The notes under the pieces: model-generated | What the model was told of the DNA's origin: nothing | The model's database searches: none | The model's input: the letters and a program-made list of their open reading frames with translations, nothing else | Shown: positions 41,884 through 51,085 of the stretch, one piece after another | Layout of the letters: every line of letters starts with the position of its first letter | Numbering within the stretch: position 1 is the first letter of the stretch | Origin: Bacillus sp. (in: firmicutes) | GTDB lineage: Bacteria; Bacillota; Bacilli; Bacillales; Bacillaceae_J | Reading direction: 5' to 3' | Assembly (NCBI GenBank): GCA_012842745.1 | Contig: DUSF01000037.1 | Coordinates: 248,001-312,000, forward strand | DNA length: 64,000 nt | Program-made: the position numbers and the translations under genes

Positions 41884-42153
41884 CTATTTATTTATTTTTT
41901 CAACGTACTCCTTAACCATTTCAACAGTTACAGGCTTTCTTACAGGCAGAGAGGTTACAATCCCTTTTTTCCCTAGTTCATTCATTTCTTTCGTAACCGC
42001 ATTGATCGCATCAGTCGAAAATGGCTCACCTTTTTCACATAATTCAATCGCTTTTTCAATATACGCTTCCCTTAGTCCGTCTAACTCAGTAAACCTGCTT
42101 ACAATATAATGTTGATTTTCAGAATGTTTACTAATGGCGTGATGTACACTCAT
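41884..42153 (-). CDS. ypbS: YpbS-like DUF2533 protein
   Basis: An 89-aa helical protein (VHHAISKHSENQHYIV, EPFSTDAINAVTKEMNELGKKG, VTVEMVKEYVEKI) matching the DUF2533 family with B. subtilis YpbS. No known function. GGGGAG 6 nt before the ATG. It is 38 bp upstream of the sulfurtransferase gene, same strand, likely co-transcribed. The ypbR (dynA) and ypbQ homologs lie about 9-13 kb further on, showing a broken-up ypb region. Confidence 0.75.
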   Translation of the reverse strand: MSVHHAISKHSENQHYIVSRFTELDGLREAYIEKAIELCEKGEPFSTDAINAVTKEMNELGKKGIVTSLPVRKPVTVEMVKEYVEKINK

Positions 42154-42323
42154 GTCAGTCTCCCCTTTTTACAGTTACTATCTGTCCTTATATTTATTTT
42201 ATATGAACGAGCGGAAAAGTACAAAATACTTCATATTAAAAAAATGCAGGATTATCAATAAAAAGGGCGAAAAATATTATAAGATAGTATTTATAATTGG
42301 CCATAGAAAGGGGTTATGTATAT

Positions 42324-43211
42324 ATGAAAGTTGGATTTATTGGCCTTGGCAATATGGGCTTGCCGATGGCAAAAAATTTAGTAAACGCGGGGTATGAGGT
42401 GGTTGGCAAAAACCGTAGCAAGGGGAAAGAAGAATTGTTTGCAGAAGCTGGTGGAAAAATTGGGTTGTCTGTTGCTGAAATGGCCCAAAAGCTTGACGTG
42501 ATTTTAACTTGTCTTCCACTGCCTGTCGATGTTGAAAAAATTTATTTCGGGGAAGATGGGCTAATCGAAAACGGTCATGAAGGCCTCATTTTAGTGGACC
42601 ATAGTACTGTTGCACCCGGCTTAAATAAAAAAATCGTGCAAGCTGCTAACTCAAAAGGAATTGAATTTTTGGATGCACCAATAAGCGGCGGCAATTTCGG
42701 CGCGGAAGATGGTACATTAACAATCATGGTTGGCGGAAAAAAAGAGATTTTCGAAAAAGCTCTCCCACTTTTTAATGTCATGGGTAAAAACATCTATCAT
42801 ATTGGCGAAACAGGTAGCGGCTCTGTCGTTAAGTTAATTAATAATTTAATGGTAGCTTTCCACACTCAGGCCGTTAGTGAAGCTGTTACATTAGGTAAAA
42901 AGATGGGTGTAGATTCAGACTTTTTATTCAATATTTTAAATAATAGCTATGCTCAAAGTCGAATTTATGACCGCCATTACAATAATTTTATTGCAAAAAA
43001 TCAATTTGAAGCTGGATTTGCAATCAAACTTTTACATAAAGACATGAAGCTCGCTGAAGAAATGGCAAGTGGAGCAGGAATGGAGCTGCCAATCGGAACA
43101 AAGCTAACCAATCTTCTGTCCGATGCCATTGAAAACGGTTTAGGAGAACAAGACATGTCTGCCCTATACGTACTTCTTAACAATACGTTAGAAAATAAAG
43201 GGGAATTATAA
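42324..43211 (+). CDS. Beta-hydroxyacid dehydrogenase (3-hydroxyisobutyrate dehydrogenase family)
   Basis: A 295-aa NAD(P)-dependent enzyme. The nucleotide fold shows FIGLGNMGLPMAKNL (5-19), the substrate loop DAPISGGNFGAEDGTL (118-132) and the catalytic lysine K170 in GSVVKLINNL. Substrates in this family include 3-hydroxyisobutyrate, tartronate semialdehyde and glyoxylate; the exact one is not readable. No asparagine-to-arginine cofactor marker was checked in detail. ATG at 42324 with AAAGGGG 10 nt upstream. Confidence 0.85.
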   Translation: MKVGFIGLGNMGLPMAKNLVNAGYEVVGKNRSKGKEELFAEAGGKIGLSVAEMAQKLDVILTCLPLPVDVEKIYFGEDGLIENGHEGLILVDHSTVAPGLNKKIVQAANSKGIEFLDAPISGGNFGAEDGTLTIMVGGKKEIFEKALPLFNVMGKNIYHIGETGSGSVVKLINNLMVAFHTQAVSEAVTLGKKMGVDSDFLFNILNNSYAQSRIYDRHYNNFIAKNQFEAGFAIKLLHKDMKLAEEMASGAGMELPIGTKLTNLLSDAIENGLGEQDMSALYVLLNNTLENKGEL

Positions 43212-43214
43212 TCA

Positions 43215-43253
43215 CAAAGGGGATTTGCCCATCATAGCAAATCCCCTTTGTTG
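43215..43253. terminator. Bidirectional terminator
   Basis: CAAAGGGGATTTGC pairs with GCAAATCCCCTTTG, between convergent genes. Confidence 0.9.
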
Positions 43254-43256
43254 ATG

Positions 43257-44066
43257 TTACAATTCATATTCCCATTCGTCTTTCAATCGTAAATAAAGTA
43301 TGAACAGCTTATTTTCTAAATCATATTCATTCATGCCCTCAATTTCAATTCCAATCTTCGGAAGCAGGATAGAAGCTATTTCCGCTGTTAATTTCTTTCT
43401 TTCTGCCATCGGCAACTCCATAAAACGGTTACTATATGTTTTCACGATATTCCATTCTTTATTACTTAAAGCGTTTATGGCCCAATCCTCAAGCACTAGA
43501 TCATCCTTAGACAAACCTCTTCTTTCAATTTCTTTTTCAAGCGCTGAAGCTTTCTTTCCCTGTTTCTTTTTACCTCTTTCATGAACAACAATTGTACCTG
43601 CAACGATATCCCCTAGCCTTTTATGCTTTGGATGAAAAAAGATAATGATCATTCCTAGCAAATAATAGGCTGGTAATGAGTCTATCATTCTCATAAGGTT
43701 ACGAATAAAGCATGATAGCAATGTCAAGCTATGACCATTTTCTTGAATAACACGAATTCCCATCGATTTTTTACCAATTGTTCTGCCGCCTGAAAAATAT
43801 TCATAAACAAAATAATAACCCCATTGCAAAATAAATAACAAGATAATTGTGATTGCAATTGGCATAAATGAATAATCATTATGATCATCAAAATAAACGA
43901 ATTGCCCCCACATTATCCGATAAACGATAAGTAACAAAACAATGGTAATTACCGTCAAAATCAATTGATCTATCATAAAGGCAACTGCACGGCTTCCAAG
44001 ACCAGACAGTTGAAATTGTAGTGATACATATTCAGGTGTTTTAATTTCAACCTGTTCCTTTTCCAT
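43257..44066 (-). CDS. RDD-family membrane protein
   Basis: A 269-aa protein. The RDD domain covers about 15-160: the R-x-x-A-x-x-x-D opening (SRAVAFMIDQLIL) and the later RxxxRxxD-type helices (CFIRNLMRMIDSLPAYYL) with KRLGDIVAGT at its end. Three or four membrane segments. The last ~100 residues are cytoplasmic and charged. It is divergent from the SpoIIM-like gene and belongs to the MoxR/DUF58 cluster by context. RDD proteins are often linked to ion or osmolyte transport but no activity is assigned. GGGAGG precedes ATG. Confidence 0.85.
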   Translation of the reverse strand: MEKEQVEIKTPEYVSLQFQLSGLGSRAVAFMIDQLILTVITIVLLLIVYRIMWGQFVYFDDHNDYSFMPIAITIILLFILQWGYYFVYEYFSGGRTIGKKSMGIRVIQENGHSLTLLSCFIRNLMRMIDSLPAYYLLGMIIIFFHPKHKRLGDIVAGTIVVHERGKKKQGKKASALEKEIERRGLSKDDLVLEDWAINALSNKEWNIVKTYSNRFMELPMAERKKLTAEIASILLPKIGIEIEGMNEYDLENKLFILYLRLKDEWEYEL

Positions 44067-44167
44067 AGGCTGGGCCTCCCTATTTTGTTCATATTTTAAA
44101 ATCTATTCCTCTTTTCTTCCATACATATTATAATAAGGAATATCTCTTAAAAAAGGTGTGCTCAATT

Positions 44168-45172
44168 TTGAATGTAAAACAATTTGTAAAACAATATCGA
44201 GTAGAATGGAAACAACTTGAGCAATGTATAACAAAACTACATAAAAGAAATAAAAAAATAACAAGCGCTGATATTCATCAATTTCAACGTCTTTATCAAA
44301 AAACAGCACAGCATCTTTCCTATAGCCAAACATATTTCCCCGGAGAAGATGTTACTTTATACTTGAATGGACTTGTTTCAAAATCCCATAACCTCCTGTA
44401 CAAGGATCAAATTTCAAGTGTGAAACAAATCCGGCAGTTTTTCAGTACAACATTTATTCATCTCTTGTTAGATCAATGGAAATTTGTCATCATCGCGATG
44501 ATTTTATTTATGATTGGGGCCACAGCCAGTTATTTATCAGTTTTACATGATCCCCTTCATATGTACTCGATTCTTCCAGCACATCTAGCCCATTCTATTG
44601 ATCCAAGTTCACTAGGGGCAAATGACGGTGAAATTAATGCGCCAGTCATATCTGCGGCCATTATGACGAATAATATTCAAGTCGCCATCCTCGCCTTTAG
44701 TGGCGGAGTGACATTCGGACTATTGACAGTCTATGTATTGATTACGAATGGCATCCTTGTCGGAGCACTTGCCGCCTTGTATTGGCATCACGGAAAATCA
44801 TACGACTTTTGGGCCTATATTGTCCCGCATGGCATGATTGAGCTTACGGCTATTTTTATCGCTGGTGGGGCTGGTCTGTTAATGGGCTATAAGCTTTTTG
44901 TTCCAGGGCCATTTTCAAGAAGCTATCAATTAAAGCTTCAAGCAAAGCGTTCTGTTCAATTATTATTGGGAACAATCCCGTTATTTGTCATTGCTGGTTT
45001 AATAGAAGGCTATATTACCCCTAGTACGATTTCTCTAGAGGCAAAATATTTCGTTGCTTGTCTAACTGTTCTCGCTTTAATTCTTTACATCATAATCGGC
45101 AAGCAATTGATTAAGAAAAAAGCTATAGAAGACCACGGTTTATCATCTGAAAATAGTGTGAAACTGCTGTAA
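44168..45172 (+). CDS. SpoIIM-like (DUF95) membrane protein
   Basis: A 334-aa protein. About 100 soluble residues come first, then five to six membrane segments from ~105 on. The segment VAILAFSGGVTFGLLTVYVLITNG followed by PHGMIELTAIFIAGGAGL is the signature of the stage II sporulation protein M family. The long soluble N terminus separates it from true SpoIIM. TTG at 44168 is chosen with AAAGGTG 8-9 nt upstream. Its 3' end overlaps the DUF58 gene on the other strand by 50 bp. Confidence 0.82.
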   Translation: MNVKQFVKQYRVEWKQLEQCITKLHKRNKKITSADIHQFQRLYQKTAQHLSYSQTYFPGEDVTLYLNGLVSKSHNLLYKDQISSVKQIRQFFSTTFIHLLLDQWKFVIIAMILFMIGATASYLSVLHDPLHMYSILPAHLAHSIDPSSLGANDGEINAPVISAAIMTNNIQVAILAFSGGVTFGLLTVYVLITNGILVGALAALYWHHGKSYDFWAYIVPHGMIELTAIFIAGGAGLLMGYKLFVPGPFSRSYQLKLQAKRSVQLLLGTIPLFVIAGLIEGYITPSTISLEAKYFVACLTVLALILYIIIGKQLIKKKAIEDHGLSSENSVKLL

Positions 45173-46481
45173 CCGCTAGCTTCTCTTCCTTGGCCTCTAC
45201 CATTAGGAGGCCTTGTTTTTCCCACTTCATTTTTTCCCGTTTTTTAAAGAGCATTTCCTGCTGTGCCATACTTTTTACCATTGCTTTTTGGAGACTTTGT
45301 GGTTCTTCTTTTAATTTTGTTAACAGCATCTCATCTTCAATACCAATCATGAAAAATAAATGTCTTTGACGTAGTCTTTGCAAATAATAGAGTGCACTTT
45401 CTTCATACAGAAACGTGCGAATGTCACTAAATAATAAAAGTAAACTACGTTTTTTTTGGACGGTTTGTAAATATTGCAAAACATGTGCATAATTTGACTC
45501 AACGGAATCCACGTTTACATTATAAATCGCCTGAAGAATCGTTTGTAGATGGCCCATCCCCTTACTGGCTGGAACAAACACTTTTACATCTTTAGAAAAA
45601 GCTAACACTGAAACAGAATCACCCTTTTTTAGTGCAGCAGCAGAAACGGTTAAAGCGCTCTCTAATACCTTTTCTAACCTATTTCCTTTTGTTAACTCTG
45701 CTCCCATCAAGCGCCCGCAATCAATTAAAATTGTAATCACTTTCCCATGCTCTGGTTCATATTCATTACTCATTACCTCATAGAGCTTGGCTGTTTGCCT
45801 CCAATTGATCATCCGCGGGTCATCACCAACGACATGGGTTCTAATTTTAGCAAACTCACCAACACCACTTTTAGATTTACGAATTTTTGACCCTTCATAT
45901 TTTAAAAACCGCTGCGCGCTTTCTAAATATTGCTTTGTCTCAGTTAAATCTGGTATGACCTTAATAGTAGCAGGTAATTCGGCCGTTATTTGCTTTTCCC
46001 AAAGCCCAAACACACTTGTATATCGAAAATAAAGCTTCTCAATTTCGTATTGCCCTCTAACGAGGGCTGTTGTTTCGTACATGACCCGCTCTGTTTTATT
46101 GCCGGAAACTTTTCCATCGATTGGAAATGATCTATCAAATGATTGTGGTATTCCATCAACGAACCGAAACTTGAGCGCATATCTAGAAGCGTTATTTATT
46201 TCGATTTCCACTGTATAGGCAATACCTCTCTCCATTTCTCCCGCTATTTTTCGTTTAAAACTAATTTCCTTTTTATTCGCTGAATAAAATAAGTCAAATA
46301 ATGTTAATAATAAAGCGATAATATTGCAGACAATAACGAAAGTCCAAGAGAATTCCAATACGGAAGCGAATACAAGTACAGCCGAATAAACGAAAGTGAT
46401 GAAGAGTAATCGTTTCGTTGGTATAATCCCTCTATCGCGGTACAGGAATCGATCCCACAAGTTCATCAATGGTTTGGTCAA
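45123..46481 (-). CDS. DUF58 domain protein (vWA-like)
   Basis: A 452-aa protein with two N-terminal membrane segments (about 20-60) and a DUF58 domain near 190-290 (GDDPRMINWRQTAKLYEVMSNEY). The following vWA-like fold starts ILIDCGRLM, where the MIDAS D-x-S-x-S is degenerate. A TTG at 46481 has GGAGG 9 nt upstream; ATG 46466 is another option. It overlaps the MoxR gene by 50 bp. In B. subtilis the order is YeaC (MoxR), YeaD (DUF58). Confidence 0.85.
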   Translation of the reverse strand: MTKPLMNLWDRFLYRDRGIIPTKRLLFITFVYSAVLVFASVLEFSWTFVIVCNIIALLLTLFDLFYSANKKEISFKRKIAGEMERGIAYTVEIEINNASRYALKFRFVDGIPQSFDRSFPIDGKVSGNKTERVMYETTALVRGQYEIEKLYFRYTSVFGLWEKQITAELPATIKVIPDLTETKQYLESAQRFLKYEGSKIRKSKSGVGEFAKIRTHVVGDDPRMINWRQTAKLYEVMSNEYEPEHGKVITILIDCGRLMGAELTKGNRLEKVLESALTVSAAALKKGDSVSVLAFSKDVKVFVPASKGMGHLQTILQAIYNVNVDSVESNYAHVLQYLQTVQKKRSLLLLFSDIRTFLYEESALYYLQRLRQRHLFFMIGIEDEMLLTKLKEEPQSLQKAMVKSMAQQEMLFKKREKMKWEKQGLLMVEAKEEKLAVTAVSHYFQMINRGLL

Positions 46482-47361
46482 TCGTAACACCCTCCAATTC
46501 TTTATGCGGCGATAGTTGAATACGGTGTCTAAGTCCAGGTTTCGCCACTATTTTAATATCGTCTGGTGTTACATAATCACGGCCTGATAAATAAGCCCAT
46601 GCTTTTCCTGCTTTCCCAATTGAAATTCCTGCTCTTGTACTTGCACCAACACGAATCGAATTCGATTCCCTCGTCTTTCTTACAATTTCCATAATATAAG
46701 CTAATACACTATCCCCGATTGTAATGTTGTCGATTTCTGCTCTTATGTTTTCAAACGTTTGCATATCTAAGACGGCTGTCACTTGACTACTATCAAAACT
46801 ATTATGAATCACTTGTTGTAACACCTTTAGCTCTTCAGTAAAGGATGGAAACTCAATAAATAGCTTAAATAAAAAGCGATCTTGCTGCGCTTCTGGTAAT
46901 GGATATGTCCCTTCATACTCAAGTGGATTTTGCGTTGCAACAACGAAAAAAACCTCTGGTAAACGATATGTTTCACCTTGGATTGTTACTTGCTTTTCCT
47001 CCATCGCCTCTAAAAGCGCTGCTTGTGTCTTGGCTGGTGTACGGTTAATTTCATCAGCTAATAACAAATTTGTGAAAATCGGCCCTTTTAATGTTTGAAA
47101 TGTACTATTTTTCATATCATAAATCATACTGCCGGTAATATCGCTCGGTAGTAAATCAGGGGTAAACTGAATTCGTCGGAAGCTCCCACCTAAAAGACTT
47201 GCCAATGTTTTCACCATTTGCGTTTTCCCTGTCCCTGGAACACCTTCTAATAAGACATGCCCCCCTACTAAAATAGCAGAAAGTAAAAGGCGAAGATTAA
47301 AGCCCTGTCCGATTATACGTTCTTCGTACTTTTCTAATAATGATGCTAAATCCTTATTCAT
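46432..47361 (-). CDS. MoxR-type AAA+ ATPase
   Basis: A 309-aa MoxR ATPase. Walker A is GVPGTGKTQ (near 39-47), Walker B LLLADEINR, sensor 1 VVATQNP and the arginine-finger region EAQQDRFLFK. It resembles YeaC of B. subtilis. MoxR proteins act as chaperones that load metal into or remodel vWA partners; here the partner is the overlapping DUF58 gene. ATG overlaps the DUF4350 stop, so the genes are translationally coupled. Confidence 0.92.
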   Translation of the reverse strand: MNKDLASLLEKYEERIIGQGFNLRLLLSAILVGGHVLLEGVPGTGKTQMVKTLASLLGGSFRRIQFTPDLLPSDITGSMIYDMKNSTFQTLKGPIFTNLLLADEINRTPAKTQAALLEAMEEKQVTIQGETYRLPEVFFVVATQNPLEYEGTYPLPEAQQDRFLFKLFIEFPSFTEELKVLQQVIHNSFDSSQVTAVLDMQTFENIRAEIDNITIGDSVLAYIMEIVRKTRESNSIRVGASTRAGISIGKAGKAWAYLSGRDYVTPDDIKIVAKPGLRHRIQLSPHKELEGVTIDQTIDELVGSIPVPR

Positions 47362-48503
47362 CCTTCTTCAACCTCTTTCCTTAATTGCTCTAGTTTCTTC
47401 GACCATAGCAAATATTCTTGTTTCGTTATCTTTTCCTTTTCAAGAACCTTCGTCAATTCATGTAAAAACCGACGTATTTCAAGCGCAGATACAGTAATCC
47501 ACTTCCGTTCAAGCGTACCCGCAGCATCTATCCAATCCGTTTTATACGGGATTCCCCAGCGTTCCTGAAGCTGTACCTTTACATAATCAGCCTGAACGAA
47601 TAACGAGTCTTTAAATAACTGACATCTCATATGCCAAGCCGCTAACGCTTGGATTCTTTCATCTGTAAAACGAACAAATTCCTCTCTTGGAAGAAGAATT
47701 GGCCCAAACCGCTTTCCTTGCATCCAAAGCAATAGGACCATCACCAAGGCACACTGAACAAACAATAGTAACACCCATTTTGGATAGACGGAATAAGCTG
47801 TTTTCCCAAAGCCATGCATATACTCATCGATTAAAATCGTATCAGCATTTTTTACATTGCCTTCATTCAGTAATGATAAAATAAGTGGAATATGGTCATG
47901 CTTTAAAATATTTTCATTTGTTACCCATTCTGGAGAATTAAGAGCAATTAACTGCCCTTTTCCAAAAGGCCGTTTTATTGCAATCGGTCCATTTTCATTT
48001 GACAGCAAAACTTCATCACTTTTTATCGTTTTATAAACAAAAGTAGCTCTATAATCCGCCTTATACTCATTTCCTTCTCGGTCCTTGACACGAATGTAAT
48101 CTAAAGAAGACTTGTTACTATGTTCACTCTTTAAATGAAATCTCCCATTCGGACTTGTTGTAAATAAAATAATCGTATTTCCTGCTTCCATAAACTCCTC
48201 ATATGGCTTTTGTACTGATTTTTTTGAAATATACACGCCGTTTGGCTCTACCATCAATAGGACTTGATTTCCAACACTTTTTGGTAACAAATCCGCCGCA
48301 TAAAACCATCTTTCCACTGGAAGTTTTTCCTTTTCTAAATATGTATAAAAGGCTTTAACACCATCTGGCGCTGGTGAATTTGATACATAGCTAGGATATT
48401 TCGTTGGTTCCGGTGTAAGAACAAAGAAGCTAATCAAGATAAACAAAAGGAGAAGCATAATGAGCCATAGCCATGTTCTTTTTTTAGTCGTTACGATTTG
48501 CAA
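47358..48503 (-). CDS. DUF4350 membrane protein
   Basis: A 381-aa protein. One membrane segment at 11-30, a DUF4350 extracellular-type domain (SNSPAPDGVKAFYTYLEKE, about 35-240), a second segment near 250-275 and a cytoplasmic tail. The fold is glutamine-amidotransferase-like without clear active-site residues. TTG start; the ribosome binding site GGAGAGAG is at loose spacing. In the cluster it sits between DUF4129 and MoxR, the usual order. Confidence 0.82.
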   Translation of the reverse strand: MQIVTTKKRTWLWLIMLLLLFILISFFVLTPEPTKYPSYVSNSPAPDGVKAFYTYLEKEKLPVERWFYAADLLPKSVGNQVLLMVEPNGVYISKKSVQKPYEEFMEAGNTIILFTTSPNGRFHLKSEHSNKSSLDYIRVKDREGNEYKADYRATFVYKTIKSDEVLLSNENGPIAIKRPFGKGQLIALNSPEWVTNENILKHDHIPLILSLLNEGNVKNADTILIDEYMHGFGKTAYSVYPKWVLLLFVQCALVMVLLLWMQGKRFGPILLPREEFVRFTDERIQALAAWHMRCQLFKDSLFVQADYVKVQLQERWGIPYKTDWIDAAGTLERKWITVSALEIRRFLHELTKVLEKEKITKQEYLLWSKKLEQLRKEVEEG

Positions 48504-48523
48504 GGCTGATTCTCTCTCCTTTT

Positions 48524-49174
48524 TTACGTAGTTATAATGCGTTCGTCCGTTGTATCAGTATGTTCAAACCATTGCATGATTTCATTACAATATTCGCTGT
48601 ACTCCTCTTTTTGCAATTTACGTTCACCATATGTCGCTTCATCAAAAAATAAAGCAAACCTTTTAAATTGTGCAGCCCATTCTTTGTTAACCTTTTGAAG
48701 CTCAGCATAGTACTCCCAATTTGTTTTCCAAACTCTTGCTTCCAACCATTTATTTTCATGACAATAAAGCAATAACGCTAAAAACATGTGGCGGGTTGCG
48801 ATTGTGTACTGCCCCATTGCTTCCTGTTTACTCGCTTCCCTTACATGGTCTTGAAACGACCAATTCATTTCACTTAAAGATTGAATCGGCTTATTCCGAA
48901 ACCGATAAGAACGATTCGTGTTACGGAAAATGAGAAAAAGAATTAACGCTAATAAAAGTACAATTCCAACGATTATACCGATAAATATCCATTGTGTTAC
49001 TTCATTTGATGGTGAATAAGAGGGGAACACATCTCCTAATCGTTCCTCCAGCCACTTTATGGCCTTCTCCCACCATATTTGAAGTATACTTTTCGAATTA
49101 TCGTAATACGCTTGATATTCTTTATCATTTAATATTTTTTCAATATCATCTCTTGCTTCATTCGGGTTTAGCAT
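48524..49174 (-). CDS. DUF4129 domain membrane protein
   Basis: A 216-aa protein with one membrane segment near 67-88 and a C-terminal DUF4129-type helical domain (GQYTIATRHMFLALLLYC). ATG at 49174 is preferred because AGGTGAT, a seven-base match to the anti-SD, lies 6 nt upstream; an ATG 21 bp upstream lacks such a site. It lies 32 bp after the gene before it and 20 bp before DUF4350, in one operon. Confidence 0.8.
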   Translation of the reverse strand: MLNPNEARDDIEKILNDKEYQAYYDNSKSILQIWWEKAIKWLEERLGDVFPSYSPSNEVTQWIFIGIIVGIVLLLALILFLIFRNTNRSYRFRNKPIQSLSEMNWSFQDHVREASKQEAMGQYTIATRHMFLALLLYCHENKWLEARVWKTNWEYYAELQKVNKEWAAQFKRFALFFDEATYGERKLQKEEYSEYCNEIMQWFEHTDTTDERIITT

Positions 49175-49206
49175 CGTTTCATCACCTAATTTCATTAGGA
49201 ACTCGA

Positions 49207-50121
49207 TTAATGAGCACTATTGTAGTCCTCAATCATTTCTTTTAAATCATCAGCATCATTTCTTATTTTTAAATCAAAATACATAACAGCATACCCAACC
49301 GTGAAAAGCATCGTCGTGAATAATACGATGACATTGACAATCGTCATCAATAGTACACTATTCCCTAAAAAAACAGCGAACGAAAACTGTACAGCAAAAG
49401 TAATGATTCCAACAATAAAGTAAAATGCGATGTAGAGCCCCATTAATGCCCAGACCCGTTTACGTGTCAGCTTCCAGCTTCTTGAAATACCCGGTGCCCT
49501 TTTTTCTAACACTGTCACACAAAAATAAAAGCTCAAACGAGTTAACAAGTACCCAATCCCAACGCCAAACCCGATAAAGCCAACGATAAATAACAAAACG
49601 CCAAAAACAGGATGCATAATAGCACCGATCGTCCCAATTATACTAATAATAAAAACTGGCACGAACATCAATCCAGTCATGATAATACCAAATAAAAGCG
49701 AACTCCCAAGCATCGGAAAAAAGCGCAAAAATCCTTGCTTTATAACAGAACCTACTGTAAAGTCTTCATTATTTCTAATATGATTTATTGCAAACAAAAT
49801 TGCTGCAATTGCAACCATGTAGAAAATACCACTGACTAAACTTAAAATAATAATTCCAATTTCCGCAGTCATGTTACTAGAATAAGTATAAGATGATTCA
49901 GTAAAACTAGAGAAAACTTGTTCTAACCAATTCCCTCCCCCTCCAACTGCTTTTATGAAACTTTCTCCCACAACTAGAAGAATAATCGCTTGTAATAAGT
50001 AAATGGGACCGATTAAAATTAATAAAATCATAAATAGCTTAGTAAAATACTGTTTACTCAAACGAAAAGTAGAATCCAAAATTTCTCCAAAACCTTTTGG
50101 AGTGGCAAAAGAATTATTCAC
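49207..50121 (-). CDS. Polytopic membrane protein, first gene of MoxR operon
   Basis: A 304-aa protein with about six hydrophobic segments, starting NNSFATPKGFGEILDSTFRLSKQYF. The opening motif GFGEILDxTFxLxxxxF is common to a family of uncharacterized Firmicute membrane proteins (sometimes annotated as glycerophosphodiester phosphodiesterase membrane-domain like). GTG at 50121 has GGAGG 8 nt upstream. First of five genes reading to DUF58; function unknown. Confidence 0.8.
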   Translation of the reverse strand: MNNSFATPKGFGEILDSTFRLSKQYFTKLFMILLILIGPIYLLQAIILLVVGESFIKAVGGGGNWLEQVFSSFTESSYTYSSNMTAEIGIIILSLVSGIFYMVAIAAILFAINHIRNNEDFTVGSVIKQGFLRFFPMLGSSLLFGIIMTGLMFVPVFIISIIGTIGAIMHPVFGVLLFIVGFIGFGVGIGYLLTRLSFYFCVTVLEKRAPGISRSWKLTRKRVWALMGLYIAFYFIVGIITFAVQFSFAVFLGNSVLLMTIVNVIVLFTTMLFTVGYAVMYFDLKIRNDADDLKEMIEDYNSAH

Positions 50122-50247
50122 AATATGATCCTCCAATGTAATAAATGATAACGAACAAATAGTAGCACTAACGTTATTTTATATGATTATTTTACCATTT
50201 AATCAAATTTTTCCTAGATATATAAATATATTCATAAGCTCAAGCTA

Positions 50248-50293
50248 AAAAAATCCACCATTTCTACAATAACAAATAGAAATGGTGGTTGAT
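50248..50293 (-). terminator. Terminator of the dynA / HEPN-CBS unit
   Basis: CCACCATTTCTA / TAGAAATGGTGG stem with a T7 run on the minus strand. Confidence 0.9.
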
Positions 50294-50320
50294 ATTGTTA
50301 TACTATAATTATTTAATTCA

Positions 50321-51058
50321 TTACGTTATAAACGGAATCCGTACCATGTCAAATGGGGTTGCTAATCCTAACAATTCTTCGTCAGGCTTCCCACTTTCAG
50401 TAATTAATACTGCTTCAAGTCTAGTTGCAAAAACATCGAAATGGTTTAAAAACTTTTCGCGAACATCGTATATCGTTTGATTTTGATTCATAAAAATATA
50501 ATTTCTTTTAATTTTTTCAAACGACATTACATCGCCTAAATAAGCATCTAAACAACGGTCCATTGAAGCCTTGTCGATATTTTGCGAAATCCACATCGTA
50601 ATCCCTTGATTTGTTAAAAGGCCAGCAAACTTATCGTTATCATAAACTGGGAACTGGGAATAACCATGTTTTTTTATAGTTTTTAATACTTCCGTTAAAT
50701 GGTCTGTTTTTTGAAATATTTTAACGTTACGGGAAAAAAACGGAATAATTGTTTTTGGCTTTGTCAATTCAGCAGCAATTCTTTCAATTAATTCAACAAC
50801 GGAAAGATGCGGCTCTGCAATCGTAACTGCTGGATAATACCGTCCATGAACAATTGCATTTCTTAGCTCTGATAATTCTTTCAAATCATCTTTATAGGTC
50901 ATAATTAAACCGCTTTTTTTCTTTGCCATATCAACTAATCGATAAAATGGAACGTGACCGCGAGCATCTACGATTTTCTCAATTTCACTGGATATTGTGT
51001 TAAACGCACTTAAAAAGCGCTCTGAATTTGTTAAACCTTCTCTGTTCGCCACTACCAT
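50321..51058 (-). CDS. HEPN-like domain fused to a CBS pair
   Basis: A 245-aa protein. Residues ~10-95 are helical and contain ELRNAIVHGRY: R66-N67-x-x-x-H71 matches the RNxxxH motif of HEPN ribonucleases. Residues ~110-240 form two CBS motifs (HGYSQFPVYDNDKFAGLLTN and the second ending LGLATPFDMVR), which usually sense adenine nucleotides. I infer a nucleotide-controlled RNA-directed effector; no activity is shown. It lies 27 bp behind dynA on the same strand with a shared terminator, so the two form an operon. AGGGG is 9 nt before the ATG. Confidence 0.75.
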   Translation of the reverse strand: MVVANREGLTNSERFLSAFNTISSEIEKIVDARGHVPFYRLVDMAKKKSGLIMTYKDDLKELSELRNAIVHGRYYPAVTIAEPHLSVVELIERIAAELTKPKTIIPFFSRNVKIFQKTDHLTEVLKTIKKHGYSQFPVYDNDKFAGLLTNQGITMWISQNIDKASMDRCLDAYLGDVMSFEKIKRNYIFMNQNQTIYDVREKFLNHFDVFATRLEAVLITESGKPDEELLGLATPFDMVRIPFIT

Positions 51059-51085
51059 GTTCAGTTTCCCCTTGTGTCCTTATTC

